DNA from: Planctomycetia bacterium
GTDB lineage: Bacteria > Planctomycetota > Phycisphaerae > Phycisphaerales > SM1A02
NCBI GenBank assembly: GCA_005798965.1
Contig: SYIB01000213.1
Coordinates: 1-8,765, forward strand
DNA length: 8,765 nucleotides
Direction: 5' to 3'
Positions 1-5,760 of the stretch are shown one piece after another. Under the pieces are notes generated by a model that had not been told where the DNA came from, did no database searches, and saw nothing but the letters and a program-made list of their open reading frames with translations. A program made the position numbers and the translations under genes. Every line of letters starts with the position of its first letter. Within the stretch, counting starts at the first letter, position 1.

Positions 1-523
1 CGCGGGCGCGCTCGGTCAGGTCGATCGCGTACTTCTTCAGCGCTTCGAAGCTGCCTTCCGCTTCCTGGTCGGTCACATTGGTCACGCCGCTGGCCTTGCG
101 GATGTCGGCCATCGCCCGCTCAAGTTGGCCTCGCTGTACGCCGCATGCGGCGAGCGCCTTGGCGGCTTCGCAGCGCTCGCCGGCGCAGGCGAGCAGGAGG
201 TGCTCGCCTGTGGCGTACTGGTCCTTCATGCGTGCAGCCTCGCGGTCAGCGGCAGTGAGCACCGACATGACATCGTTGCCTGCGGTCGGCTGCGCACCCT
301 GCACGGTGGGGATGCGCTTGAGTTCCGCTTCGACGACCTGGGCGATGCGCATGGCATCGACACCAACCTTCGAGAGGATCGCGCAGGCCGCGCCCTTGCG
401 ATCGGCTACAAGCGCGGCGAGCAGGTGCAGCGAGCTGAACTCGCCGGCGCGATCGCGAGCGGCGCGCGACTGGGCCTCGACGATCGTCTGCTGGGCTGCA
501 ATGGTGAATCGGTTCATGTCCAT
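1..523 (-). CDS. clpB: ATP-dependent chaperone ClpB, N-terminal part (truncated by window edge)
   Basis: 174 codons are visible; the gene continues past the left edge. ClpB is a cytosolic hexameric AAA+ disaggregase that works with DnaK/DnaJ/GrpE to rescue aggregated proteins after stress. What is seen: two Clp N-domain repeats (about residues 6-40, with SLHLLAALV, and 84-112, with TGEHLLLA), then the linker at 156-174 containing ALKKYAIDLTERAR, which matches the entry into the first AAA module of ClpB better than ClpA or ClpC. Both Walker motifs lie outside the window, so ATPase integrity cannot be judged. The start at 523 is chosen because an AAGGA Shine-Dalgarno-like stretch lies 10 bases upstream; a second ATG at 517 is possible but worse spaced. 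The gene lies downstream of the cobalamin-type binding protein on the same strand, separated by 119 bp that hold a putative terminator and promoter. No CIRCE-type heat-shock operator is seen. Confidence 0.87.
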   Translation of the reverse strand, partial: MDMNRFTIAAQQTIVEAQSRAARDRAGEFSSLHLLAALVADRKGAACAILSKVGVDAMRIAQVVEAELKRIPTVQGAQPTAGNDVMSVLTAADREAARMKDQYATGEHLLLACAGERCEAAKALAACGVQRGQLERAMADIRKASGVTNVTDQEAEGSFEALKKYAIDLTERAR

Positions 524-545
524 GATGAGGGTGTCCTTGTGCCCC

Positions 546-573
546 GGGGTACGCGGCAGCAGCCCGCTACAAA
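546..573 (-). promoter_or_regulatory. Possible clpB promoter
   Basis: Read on the minus strand, TTTGTA (568-573) and TACCCC (546-551) are 16 bp apart. A start about 7 bases downstream would give a leader of about 16 bases carrying the AAGGA ribosome-binding stretch before the ATG at 523. The -10 is weak (TACCCC), so this is a suggestion only. Confidence 0.3.
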
Positions 574-603
574 CGGTGTGCCAGTCATGATGGATCGGGC
601 CAA

Positions 604-622
604 AGGGCCGTTTTCAGGCCCT
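604..622 (-). terminator. Putative Rho-independent terminator of the binding-protein gene
   Basis: On the minus strand, AGGGCC (622-617) pairs with GGCCCT (609-604) around a 7-base loop TGAAAAC. The stem closes in a short T run (TTT, 604-602). It begins 20 bases after the TGA of the binding-protein gene (643-645), which is where a terminator is expected, and it separates that gene from clpB. The U tract is short, so termination may be partial. Confidence 0.45.
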
Positions 623-642
623 GCAGCCGCTTGGCGTGGGCG

Positions 643-1569
643 TCAGCGCCGCACGTCGGCCAGCCGGCGCACCGGGAAGCCCGCGGGTACGAGCTCCGGG
701 CGGTCGTTCATCCATCCCACCAACCAGCGGAAAGCCTCGACCAGCCGTGGGCCAGGTCGGTTGAACATCTGGTTGCCGTCGACCAAGACGATCGCATCAG
801 GATCGCCCGACATCACCGCCGGTACGAGCGGCCACCAGCGCTGCGACATGAGCGCATCGAGTTCCTGCTCGATCCGCTCGAGCCCGAAGCCACAGGGGCA
901 GATGACGATGCGCTCCGGCGCGGCCTCGAGCAGGTCCTCGGGACTCACGCGCCGGCTCTTGGCACCGGGCTCGTTGAGGACATGGCGTGCACCGGCAGCG
1001 TTGATGAGTGCCGGCGTCCAGTGCCCACCCACGAAGGGCGGATCCATCCACTCGAGGAACAGTGTCGGCGGTCCGGGCACGAACGGGTTCACGAAGTCGA
1101 TGGCCGTCCAGTAGCCCTCGCGCAATCGCACCATCGTCATCTGCGCTTGGTCGGCCATGCCCACGGATTCACCCACGGCGAGGACATCATCGAGCACTTG
1201 CCAAAGCGTGGTGGGGTTCAGGCTCACGACCGTGGGCTTGGGGTCCATCGTGGCTGCGGCGCCGCGTACCGTGGCCAAGTCGATGCTGCAGACATCGCAG
1301 AGATCCTGGGTGAGGATGACATCGGGCTTGAGCGCGCGCAGGCGTTCCGTGTCGAGCGTGTAGAGCGACTGCCCGCTGCCGAGCGCGGTGCTGACCTGCG
1401 CATCGATCTCGGCGCTTGTGGCGGCATGCGTGCGCTGCCCGGTCAGGACCGGCAGGTGCTCGAGGCCCCCCGGGAAGTCACACTCGTGGCTGCGGCCCAC
1501 GAGCAGGTGCTGGCCGCCAATGGCGCACAGCAGTTCGGTAGCGCTGGGGAGCAAGCTGACGACGCGCAT
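643..1569 (-). CDS. Cobalamin/metal-type substrate-binding-fold protein (BtuF-like, COG0614 type), no signal peptide
   Basis: A 308-residue protein of the BtuF/FhuD-like periplasmic-binding fold that binds corrinoids or metal chelates. It belongs to the subgroup with an N-terminal VSLLPSATE, then VGRSHECDFP (23-33), LTQDLCDVC (86-94), LEWMDP (172-177), GGHW (181-184), ICPCGFGLER (223-232) and DGNQMFNRPGPRLV (264-277). These are the conserved blocks I recall for this family. Unlike true BtuF, translation starts directly in the first beta strand (MRVVSLLPSA), with no secretion signal or lipobox, so the protein is probably cytoplasmic. No ABC permease or ATPase is adjacent. Conserved Cys91, Cys94, Cys224 and Cys226 and His28 and His183 could bind metal or cobalt; this is inference. 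The start codon has no Shine-Dalgarno sequence but has a TACCCT -10-like hexamer 9 bases upstream. It is divergent from the dockerin-tailed gene at 1640. The substrate is unproven. Confidence 0.82.
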   Translation of the reverse strand: MRVVSLLPSATELLCAIGGQHLLVGRSHECDFPGGLEHLPVLTGQRTHAATSAEIDAQVSTALGSGQSLYTLDTERLRALKPDVILTQDLCDVCSIDLATVRGAAATMDPKPTVVSLNPTTLWQVLDDVLAVGESVGMADQAQMTMVRLREGYWTAIDFVNPFVPGPPTLFLEWMDPPFVGGHWTPALINAAGARHVLNEPGAKSRRVSPEDLLEAAPERIVICPCGFGLERIEQELDALMSQRWWPLVPAVMSGDPDAIVLVDGNQMFNRPGPRLVEAFRWLVGWMNDRPELVPAGFPVRRLADVRR

Positions 1570-1578
1570 GGGTCGGGA

Positions 1579-1584
1579 AGGGTA
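1579..1584 (-). promoter_or_regulatory. -10-like element TACCCT for the binding-protein gene
   Basis: TACCCT on the minus strand (1584 down to 1579) ends 9 bases before the ATG at 1569. A start 7 to 9 bases downstream would give a leaderless or almost leaderless mRNA, in line with the lack of a Shine-Dalgarno sequence. No good -35 is seen at 16-18 bp. The octamer TACCCTTC recurs before the genes at 1640 and 5761. Confidence 0.42.
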
Positions 1585-1605
1585 GCCCTGAGGGACACGG
1601 AGCGC

Positions 1606-1633
1606 TCGACTCGAGCCGTTGCCGGGTTACCCT
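1606..1633 (+). promoter_or_regulatory. Promoter of the small dockerin-tailed gene
   Basis: TACCCT (1628-1633) ends exactly 6 bases before the ATG at 1640. A partial -35, TCGACT (1606-1611, 4 of 6 matches to TTGACA), sits 16 bp upstream. The predicted transcription start falls on or next to the A of the ATG, and no Shine-Dalgarno sequence is present. Confidence 0.5.
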
Positions 1634-1639
1634 TCGCGG

Positions 1640-2350
1640 ATGCTCCGGTCCTTGGCCATCCTTGCGCTCACCATGCCGGCTTCGGCTGAAACGCTCTACT
1701 CGAGCAACGGACCGTTCGGCGGATTCTTCGGACTCTGGGGCGCTGATGTCTCGACGAGCCAGTCGGTCGCCCAGCGATTCACCTGCGCGATCGACGCCGA
1801 TCTCTCGACGGCGTCGTTCTGGATCATGAACAACTCGCCGCAGCCGGGTGCGCGAATCACCGTCACCATCGAGACCGACGCAGGGACCGGTTCCGCGAGC
1901 CGTCCCTCCGGTACGGCGATCGAGTCATGGACGATGGACACGATGGCCAGTGGTTGGAATCCCCAGCAGCAGACCGTCATCAGCGCGGTCCGCCCGCAGC
2001 TTCGGGCGGGAACGACGTACTGGCTCGTGCTGCGTTCGGAGGCTCTTGGCGGGAGCAGCCCGGTCTGGAACTTCGCAAGCACCGGCCAGGGCTACACCTG
2101 CCTGACGCTGCTGGATGGCACGACTTGGCAGGCTTCGGGGCTCGGCGCAGAGCTCTGCATGGGTGTGACCGGGACACCCTCCTCAAGGGCCGATCTGGAC
2201 CATGACGGCGATGTCGACGGGGGCGACCTGGGCATCCTGCTCACGTCCTGGGGAGCGTGCTCCGATTGCGCCGGCGACCTCAATGGCGATGACCAAGTCG
2301 ACGGTGCCGACTTGGGGGCGCTGCTCACGACGTGGTCCGCAGGGGCCTGA
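1640..2350 (+). CDS. Secreted beta-sandwich protein with C-terminal dockerin-like EF-hand pair
   Basis: A 236-residue exported protein. Residues 1-16 form a signal peptide with Arg3, a hydrophobic core and an ASA cleavage site before Glu17. Residues 17 to about 178 begin TLYSSNGPFGG and contain GTTYWLVLRSEA and a late PVWNFAS block. This resembles the extracellular domain databases call 'choice-of-anchor R', a presumed beta sandwich of unknown function; that is recalled similarity, not a search result. Residues 185-196 and 213-224 are two calcium-binding loops of dockerin type (D-x-D/N-x-D-x-x-V-D-x-x-D), linked by WGACSDC and followed by LGILLTSW or LGALLTTW helices. In the second loop the usual Gly6 is Asp. 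An in-frame TTG at 1619 is possible, but the ATG at 1640 starts a proper signal peptide and lies just after a -10 element. It is followed 72 bp later by a protease with the same tail, suggesting shared surface handling. Confidence 0.8.
   Translation: MLRSLAILALTMPASAETLYSSNGPFGGFFGLWGADVSTSQSVAQRFTCAIDADLSTASFWIMNNSPQPGARITVTIETDAGTGSASRPSGTAIESWTMDTMASGWNPQQQTVISAVRPQLRAGTTYWLVLRSEALGGSSPVWNFASTGQGYTCLTLLDGTTWQASGLGAELCMGVTGTPSSRADLDHDGDVDGGDLGILLTSWGACSDCAGDLNGDDQVDGADLGALLTTWSAGA
2192..2347 (+). repeat. Dockerin-like EF-hand pair, copy 1 (within the secreted protein)
   Basis: Two calcium loops start exactly 28 residues apart, joined by W-G-A-C-x-x-C. Copy 2 sits at the end of the protease (4409-4558) with the same 28-residue period and the same CxxC linker. 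The two copies are clearly paralogous at protein level, and at DNA level share short tracts such as GACCTCAATGGCGA. They are domain repeats inside genes, not mobile DNA. Confidence 0.75.
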
Positions 2351-2381
2351 CGGTCCGGAGAACCTTGCCCGAATCCGGTCG

Positions 2382-2397
2382 GCGCGGTTGTCCGCGC
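2382..2397. repeat. Perfect inverted repeat overlapping the protease -35
   Basis: GCGCGG (2382-2387) and CCGCGC (2392-2397) form a perfect 6-bp GC stem with a TTGT loop, 31 bases after the stop of the small dockerin gene. There is no T run, so it is a poor terminator. Its loop supplies part of the -35 (TTGTCC, 2388-2393) of the next promoter, so it could be an operator or a chance GC-rich palindrome. Confidence 0.35.
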
Positions 2398-2416
2398 GGC
2401 GATGACCGTCCATAAT
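2388..2416 (+). promoter_or_regulatory. Sigma-70-type promoter of the protease gene, leaderless
   Basis: TTGTCC (2388-2393), a 17-bp spacer and CATAAT (2411-2416) make the best promoter in the window. CATAAT ends 6 bases before the ATG at 2423, so transcription should begin at the start codon itself. This promoter also argues against the upstream in-frame ATG at 2402, which would lie inside the promoter. Confidence 0.65.
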
Positions 2417-2422
2417 TGCCCA

Positions 2423-4561
2423 ATGCTCGCCTGCGCCCCGATCGTACTTCTCGCATCGACCCTCGCTACCCAGACTGACTTCACCGAGGTGCGGGGTGAG
2501 TGTGAGTTCTCGGGTGAGCTCATCGTGCGACCGCTGCAGTCGCTCGATGCCGCCGACCGCGCTGCCGCGATGAAGCGGCTCGCTGCGTGGCCGGGCCGGC
2601 GCAACCATCGGACGGACGAATGGGTGATCACCGTCGGTGCAGGGCCAATGGTGCCGGGCAACGCAGAGAACGCGGTGGCTGCGGAACTCATGGCGACTGG
2701 CCTCTTCCAGTACGTGTGCCCGAACTGGATGGTCTACCCGTGCAATGAGCCAAACGATCCCCGCTACGTCGAGCAGTGGCATCACCCGATGATGCAGTCC
2801 GCCGCGGCGTGGGACCTTCACGCGGCCGACGCAGCAGGGGGCGTGATCATCGCGGTCACCGACACCGGCATCGTCCCGCACGAGGATCTCCTCAATCGCG
2901 TGCCTGGGTTCAACAGCTCGAGCGATCTGGCCGAGGCTGACGGCGGCGTGCTGGACGACATCAACGGACACGGCACCCATGTGGCCGGCTGCGCGGCAGC
3001 GGGCGGGAACAACGGTGTGGGCGTAGTGGGCATGGGCTGGAACTTGCGCATCATGCCGATCCGCGTGAGTGAGGTCCCCAACGGCCAAGCGACCTTCGAG
3101 AACCTGCTGCAGGGCGTGCAGTGGGCTGCCGAGAATGGCGCGAAGGTGATCTCCACCAGCTACTCGGGCATCGGTTACGCACCGATCGAGACCACTGGCC
3201 AGTATGTGCGGTCGCTCGGTGCGAGCATGCTGTGGGCGGCCGGGAACTCTGCCACGGATCACGCTGGCTGGGATTTCCCGAATGTCCTCGTGATCGGCGC
3301 GAGCGACCAGTCTGACCAGCGCGCGGGTTTCAGCAGCTTCGGTCTCGGCGTGGACCTGTTCGCGCCGGGCGTGTCGATCCTGAGCTCGATCCGCGATGGA
3401 ACCTACGGCTTCGCGAGCGGTACGAGCATGGCCGCGCCGGTGGTCAATGGTGCGCTGGCCCTCATCCGTTCCACCAACCCGCAATTGACTGCGGCACACG
3501 CCGAGTACGTGCTGATGCACACGTGCGATGTCTGGGGCGGCACCGTCAACGGCGAGGAATTCGGCTGGGGCCGCGTCAACCTGCTGCGCGCGGTCGGCAA
3601 GGCCCGCACGGCGCTCATACCGGCGTCGCCGGTTGCGCGCGCTGATCGCGCTCGTGCGATCGCGGGCCAGGCCATCACCCTCGATGTGCTTGCCAACGAC
3701 CTTGACCTCAACATGGATCCGCTGCGCATGCAGTCCTTCGATGCCGTGACCAGCGCCGGTCGTGCGGTTCGGCTCGTGCCGGGCGTGGATGGCGCGCGCG
3801 ACGTGCTCGTGGTGGATGATGTCGGTCTCGTAGCTGGCAACCAGACGCTGAGCTACACCTTGGTCGAGCCAGTGAGCGGATCCACCTCGTCGGAACAGGT
3901 CACCATCGAGGTTGCCGTGGGTCGCCCCGCGGTGGTCGTGCAGGGTGACCAGCCGGGCCTCGATGCAGCCTGGTACGAGCTCACGGCGCCGACGGCGCTT
4001 CCTGACTATTCCACCCTGATGCCCTACGGCACGGCTGTGGTCGAGAACATCAACTACGCCTCGACCGCGGACGCCTTTGCCGGCAGCGGTCGTGTGGACG
4101 ATGTTGGCGCCACCTTCAACGGCTGGGTCACGATTCCCACGGCTGGGTACTGGACGCTCGGTGTGACGAGCAATGACGGTTCGCGGCTCTGGATCGGTGA
4201 CGATCTGGTGGCGAACAACGATGGTCTGCACGGCATGGTGACGGTGCGTGGCACGCGGCCCTTGGCGGCGGGCAAGCATCGGCTGCGCGTGGAGTTCTTC
4301 GAGGGCAGCGGCGGCGCGGGTCTGATCATGGCCTGGTCGGGTCCGGGTACCTCGACGACGGCCATCCCCAGCTCGAGGCTGACGCGTGGCGGCAGCTCTG
4401 TGCCCGGCGACCTTGATGGCGATGGAATCATCAACGGTGCCGATCTCGGCGTCATGCTCTCGACATGGGGTGCATGCACAGGGTGCGCTGCCGACCTCAA
4501 TGGCGACGGCAGCGTCGATGGAGGCGACCTGGGGCTCATGCTCTCGGCATGGACGCCGTGA
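2423..4561 (+). CDS. Secreted subtilisin-like (S8) serine protease with Ig-like, PA14 and dockerin-like domains
   Basis: A 712-residue exported endopeptidase. Residues 1 to about 16 form a hydrophobic signal peptide, unusual in having no Lys or Arg before its core. Residues 20-110 look like an N-terminal propeptide. The peptidase S8 domain (113-393) has the complete catalytic set: Asp147 in VTDTG, His183 in GHGTHVAG, oxyanion Asn275 in AAGNS and Ser335 in GTSMAAPV. Residues 400-498 contain DVLANDLDLN, typical of cadherin/Ig-like bacterial surface domains. Residues 512-653 are a PA14-type domain, with GWVTIPTAGYWTLGVTSNDG, GDDLVANNDG and the KHRLRVEFFEG strand, possibly carbohydrate-binding. 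Residues 663-702 are two dockerin loops with a WGACTGC linker. The likely role is extracellular or surface-attached proteolysis; substrate unknown. The start at 2423 is chosen over 2402 because it begins the signal peptide and follows a promoter directly. A hairpin lies 28 bp after the stop. Confidence 0.9.
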   Translation: MLACAPIVLLASTLATQTDFTEVRGECEFSGELIVRPLQSLDAADRAAAMKRLAAWPGRRNHRTDEWVITVGAGPMVPGNAENAVAAELMATGLFQYVCPNWMVYPCNEPNDPRYVEQWHHPMMQSAAAWDLHAADAAGGVIIAVTDTGIVPHEDLLNRVPGFNSSSDLAEADGGVLDDINGHGTHVAGCAAAGGNNGVGVVGMGWNLRIMPIRVSEVPNGQATFENLLQGVQWAAENGAKVISTSYSGIGYAPIETTGQYVRSLGASMLWAAGNSATDHAGWDFPNVLVIGASDQSDQRAGFSSFGLGVDLFAPGVSILSSIRDGTYGFASGTSMAAPVVNGALALIRSTNPQLTAAHAEYVLMHTCDVWGGTVNGEEFGWGRVNLLRAVGKARTALIPASPVARADRARAIAGQAITLDVLANDLDLNMDPLRMQSFDAVTSAGRAVRLVPGVDGARDVLVVDDVGLVAGNQTLSYTLVEPVSGSTSSEQVTIEVAVGRPAVVVQGDQPGLDAAWYELTAPTALPDYSTLMPYGTAVVENINYASTADAFAGSGRVDDVGATFNGWVTIPTAGYWTLGVTSNDGSRLWIGDDLVANNDGLHGMVTVRGTRPLAAGKHRLRVEFFEGSGGAGLIMAWSGPGTSTTAIPSSRLTRGGSSVPGDLDGDGIINGADLGVMLSTWGACTGCAADLNGDGSVDGGDLGLMLSAWTP
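4409..4558 (+). repeat. Dockerin-like EF-hand pair, copy 2 (end of the protease)
   Basis: Loops at protein residues 663-674 and 691-702 have the full D-x-D/N-x-D-G-x-[IV]-[DN]-x-x-D pattern, separated by WGACTGC. Period and linker match copy 1 at 2192-2347. The C-terminal position in both proteins fits an attachment or sorting tail rather than a catalytic part. Confidence 0.75.
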
Positions 4562-4589
4562 CGCGCTGACGAACGACCCATCAACGACA

Positions 4590-4614
4590 GACGCCTCCCG
4601 CAGGGGGAGGCGTC
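4590..4614. terminator. Strong GC-rich hairpin between the protease gene and tRNA-Gln
   Basis: GACGCCTCCC (4590-4599) pairs perfectly with GGGAGGCGTC (4605-4614) over a 5-base loop. It lies 28 bp after the protease stop and 14 bp beyond the 3' end of the oppositely oriented tRNA, so it could end transcription from both sides. There is no T run on either strand, so intrinsic termination would be of the U-less kind; alternatively it stabilises 3' ends. Confidence 0.55.
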
Positions 4615-4628
4615 GTGATCGATCGAAG

Positions 4629-4699
4629 CTGGGGATCCTAGATTCGAACTAGGACAAACTGAGTCAGAGTCAGTTGTGCTACCGTTACACTAATCCCCA
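4629..4699 (-). tRNA. trnQ: tRNA-Gln, anticodon CUG
   Basis: A full 71-base cloverleaf reads on the minus strand. The acceptor stem TGGGGAT pairs with ATCCCCA and the discriminator is G. The D stem GTGT/GCAC has a GG-containing loop. The anticodon stem ACTGA/TCAGT has loop CTCTGAC, with U33 and anticodon CTG at 4667-4665. The variable loop has 4 bases, and the T stem CCTAG/CTAGG has loop TTCGAAT. It decodes CAG. The UGGGG acceptor end is typical of bacterial tRNA-Gln. The 3' CCA is not encoded (CTT follows) and must be added by the CCA-adding enzyme. Confidence 0.95.
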
Positions 4700-4712
4700 G
4701 TGATGGACCGCC

Positions 4713-4718
4713 AGTATA
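4713..4718 (-). promoter_or_regulatory. -10 element of tRNA-Gln
   Basis: TATACT on the minus strand (4718 down to 4713) is a 5 of 6 match to TATAAT and ends 13 bases before the tRNA 5' end, leaving a leader of about 6 bases for RNase P to remove. The -35 is poor (TGGCCC at 16 bp). The same bases read on the plus strand give TATAGC, a possible weak -10 for the lipoprotein gene. Confidence 0.6.
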
Positions 4719-4744
4719 GCGCGGCCTCCGCGACGGGCCAGCCC

Positions 4745-5710
4745 ATGCGAGCCGCGTTCCTCATCACCGCTATGACCCTCGCAGCCCTGTGTTCGGGCTG
4801 TGTTATCCAACCGATCCAGCTTCGTGCGGTGCAGCCGGATGGCCGTCCAGTCGAGGGTGTTGACGTCTATCGGAACACGCTCGGTTGGTTCAAGATCTTC
4901 GCGAGCGACGACGAGCCCTTCGTCTCCGATGGCGAGGGCGTGGCTGGCTTCACACTCTTCTCGCGGCGCACGAGCCTGACGATCTTCAAGCCCGGCTACG
5001 AACCACGGCAGGTCATCGTGATGCCCTACGACGGTGTGCGGCAGGAGATCCGCGGCGAGGGCGAGACCACGATTGACTTCGACCTCGTCAAGGGCAAGGA
5101 GCCGATCGATTTCCCGCTCGTGCCGGTGACCCGAACCCCGATCGAGGTGCGCGTGCTTGATGAGGATGGCCGGCCCGTCGAGGGCGCCACGGTCTACTTG
5201 AGCACGTTCATCTATCTCAAGGAGCAAGGGGCCGAACAGTCGCGAGGTCGCTTGCCCGTGCAACAGGCCTCGACCGCTGCAGATGGGCTTGCGCAGGTCG
5301 AGTTCATCTCAGGCTTCATGAACCGCGTGGTCGTGCGTGCGCCGGGTCGTGTGGGGGCCTCGGTCGAGCTGCGCACGCCAAGCAGCCTCGACATGACGGC
5401 GCGCAGCCGCGAAACGCGCCAAGTGAGCTTCCGAGTCATCGATCGCCGCAGCAAGCTGCCGCTCGCCGGGGCGGTGGTGAGTGCGGGCCAGGCAAGTGAT
5501 GGCTTGCCCCCGGATCCCGATGCCTTCAGCGCGACCACGCCCTCCGGCGGGGTGACGGAGCCCATCACGCTGGCCCGCCGCGTGCCGCTGTACGTGCACG
5601 TCAAGGCCCCCTCGGGGTACAAGGACCTCGACGTCCACCTCGATTGGCGCAAGCTGGTCGAGTCGCCGCTGCCGGTCTTCGAGGCCACGATCGGCCTCCA
5701 GCGCAAGTGA
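4745..5710 (+). CDS. Putative lipoprotein with three carboxypeptidase-regulatory-like beta-sandwich repeats
   Basis: A 321-residue protein. Residues 1-18 are a lipoprotein-type signal peptide (Arg2, hydrophobic core) ending in LCSG before Cys19. The -3 position is Cys rather than the usual Leu, with Leu at -4, so lipidation is likely but not certain. The mature part holds three related beta-sandwich units of about 90 residues, beginning near 24, 132 and 226. Each opens with a strand and a turn of the form D-G-R-P-V-E-G-x-x-V-Y (31-42, 140-151), degenerate in the third as KLPLAGAVV (237-245). Such domains resemble carboxypeptidase-regulatory/prealbumin-like folds of envelope proteins. No catalytic motif is seen, so the role is probably structural or binding at the cell envelope. 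In-frame GTG 4700 and ATG 4703 exist upstream, but they would place the tRNA -10 inside the coding region and spoil the signal peptide. No Shine-Dalgarno sequence is seen. Confidence 0.75.
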   Translation: MRAAFLITAMTLAALCSGCVIQPIQLRAVQPDGRPVEGVDVYRNTLGWFKIFASDDEPFVSDGEGVAGFTLFSRRTSLTIFKPGYEPRQVIVMPYDGVRQEIRGEGETTIDFDLVKGKEPIDFPLVPVTRTPIEVRVLDEDGRPVEGATVYLSTFIYLKEQGAEQSRGRLPVQQASTAADGLAQVEFISGFMNRVVVRAPGRVGASVELRTPSSLDMTARSRETRQVSFRVIDRRSKLPLAGAVVSAGQASDGLPPDPDAFSATTPSGGVTEPITLARRVPLYVHVKAPSGYKDLDVHLDWRKLVESPLPVFEATIGLQRK

Positions 5711-5720
5711 TTTCGTGAAG

Positions 5721-5751
5721 TTGGGCGCGGGGCTGGCCACGCGTCTACCCT
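5721..5751 (+). promoter_or_regulatory. Putative apaG promoter
   Basis: TACCCT (5746-5751) ends 9 bases before the ATG at 5761, within the octamer TACCCTTC. TTGGGC (5721-5726) could be the -35, but the spacer is 19 bp, longer than usual. The predicted start lies within about two bases of the ATG. Confidence 0.4.
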
Positions 5752-5760
5752 TCCCACGCA

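Noticed and set aside
524..642. Search for a CIRCE or other heat-shock operator upstream of clpB
   Set aside because: No TTAGCACTC/GAGTGCTAA-like inverted repeat is present; only the terminator hairpin and a weak promoter are seen.
125..1689. Long plus-strand frames over clpB and the binding-protein gene (125-1114 and 631-1689)
   Set aside because: Both are shadows of minus-strand genes with clear family motifs. Their translations are low in hydrophobic structure and rich in Arg, Gly and His.
2183..4279. 698-codon open frame on the minus strand, antisense to the protease
   Set aside because: The plus-strand protein has complete S8 catalytic motifs. The antisense product is an Arg/His/Ala/Val-rich string with no recognisable domain, as expected for a shadow frame in GC-rich DNA.
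4617..4624. GATCGATC palindrome next to the tRNA 3' end, considered as an attachment or methylation site
   Set aside because: It is too short, with no integrase gene and no duplicated tRNA fragment nearby to suggest an integration site.
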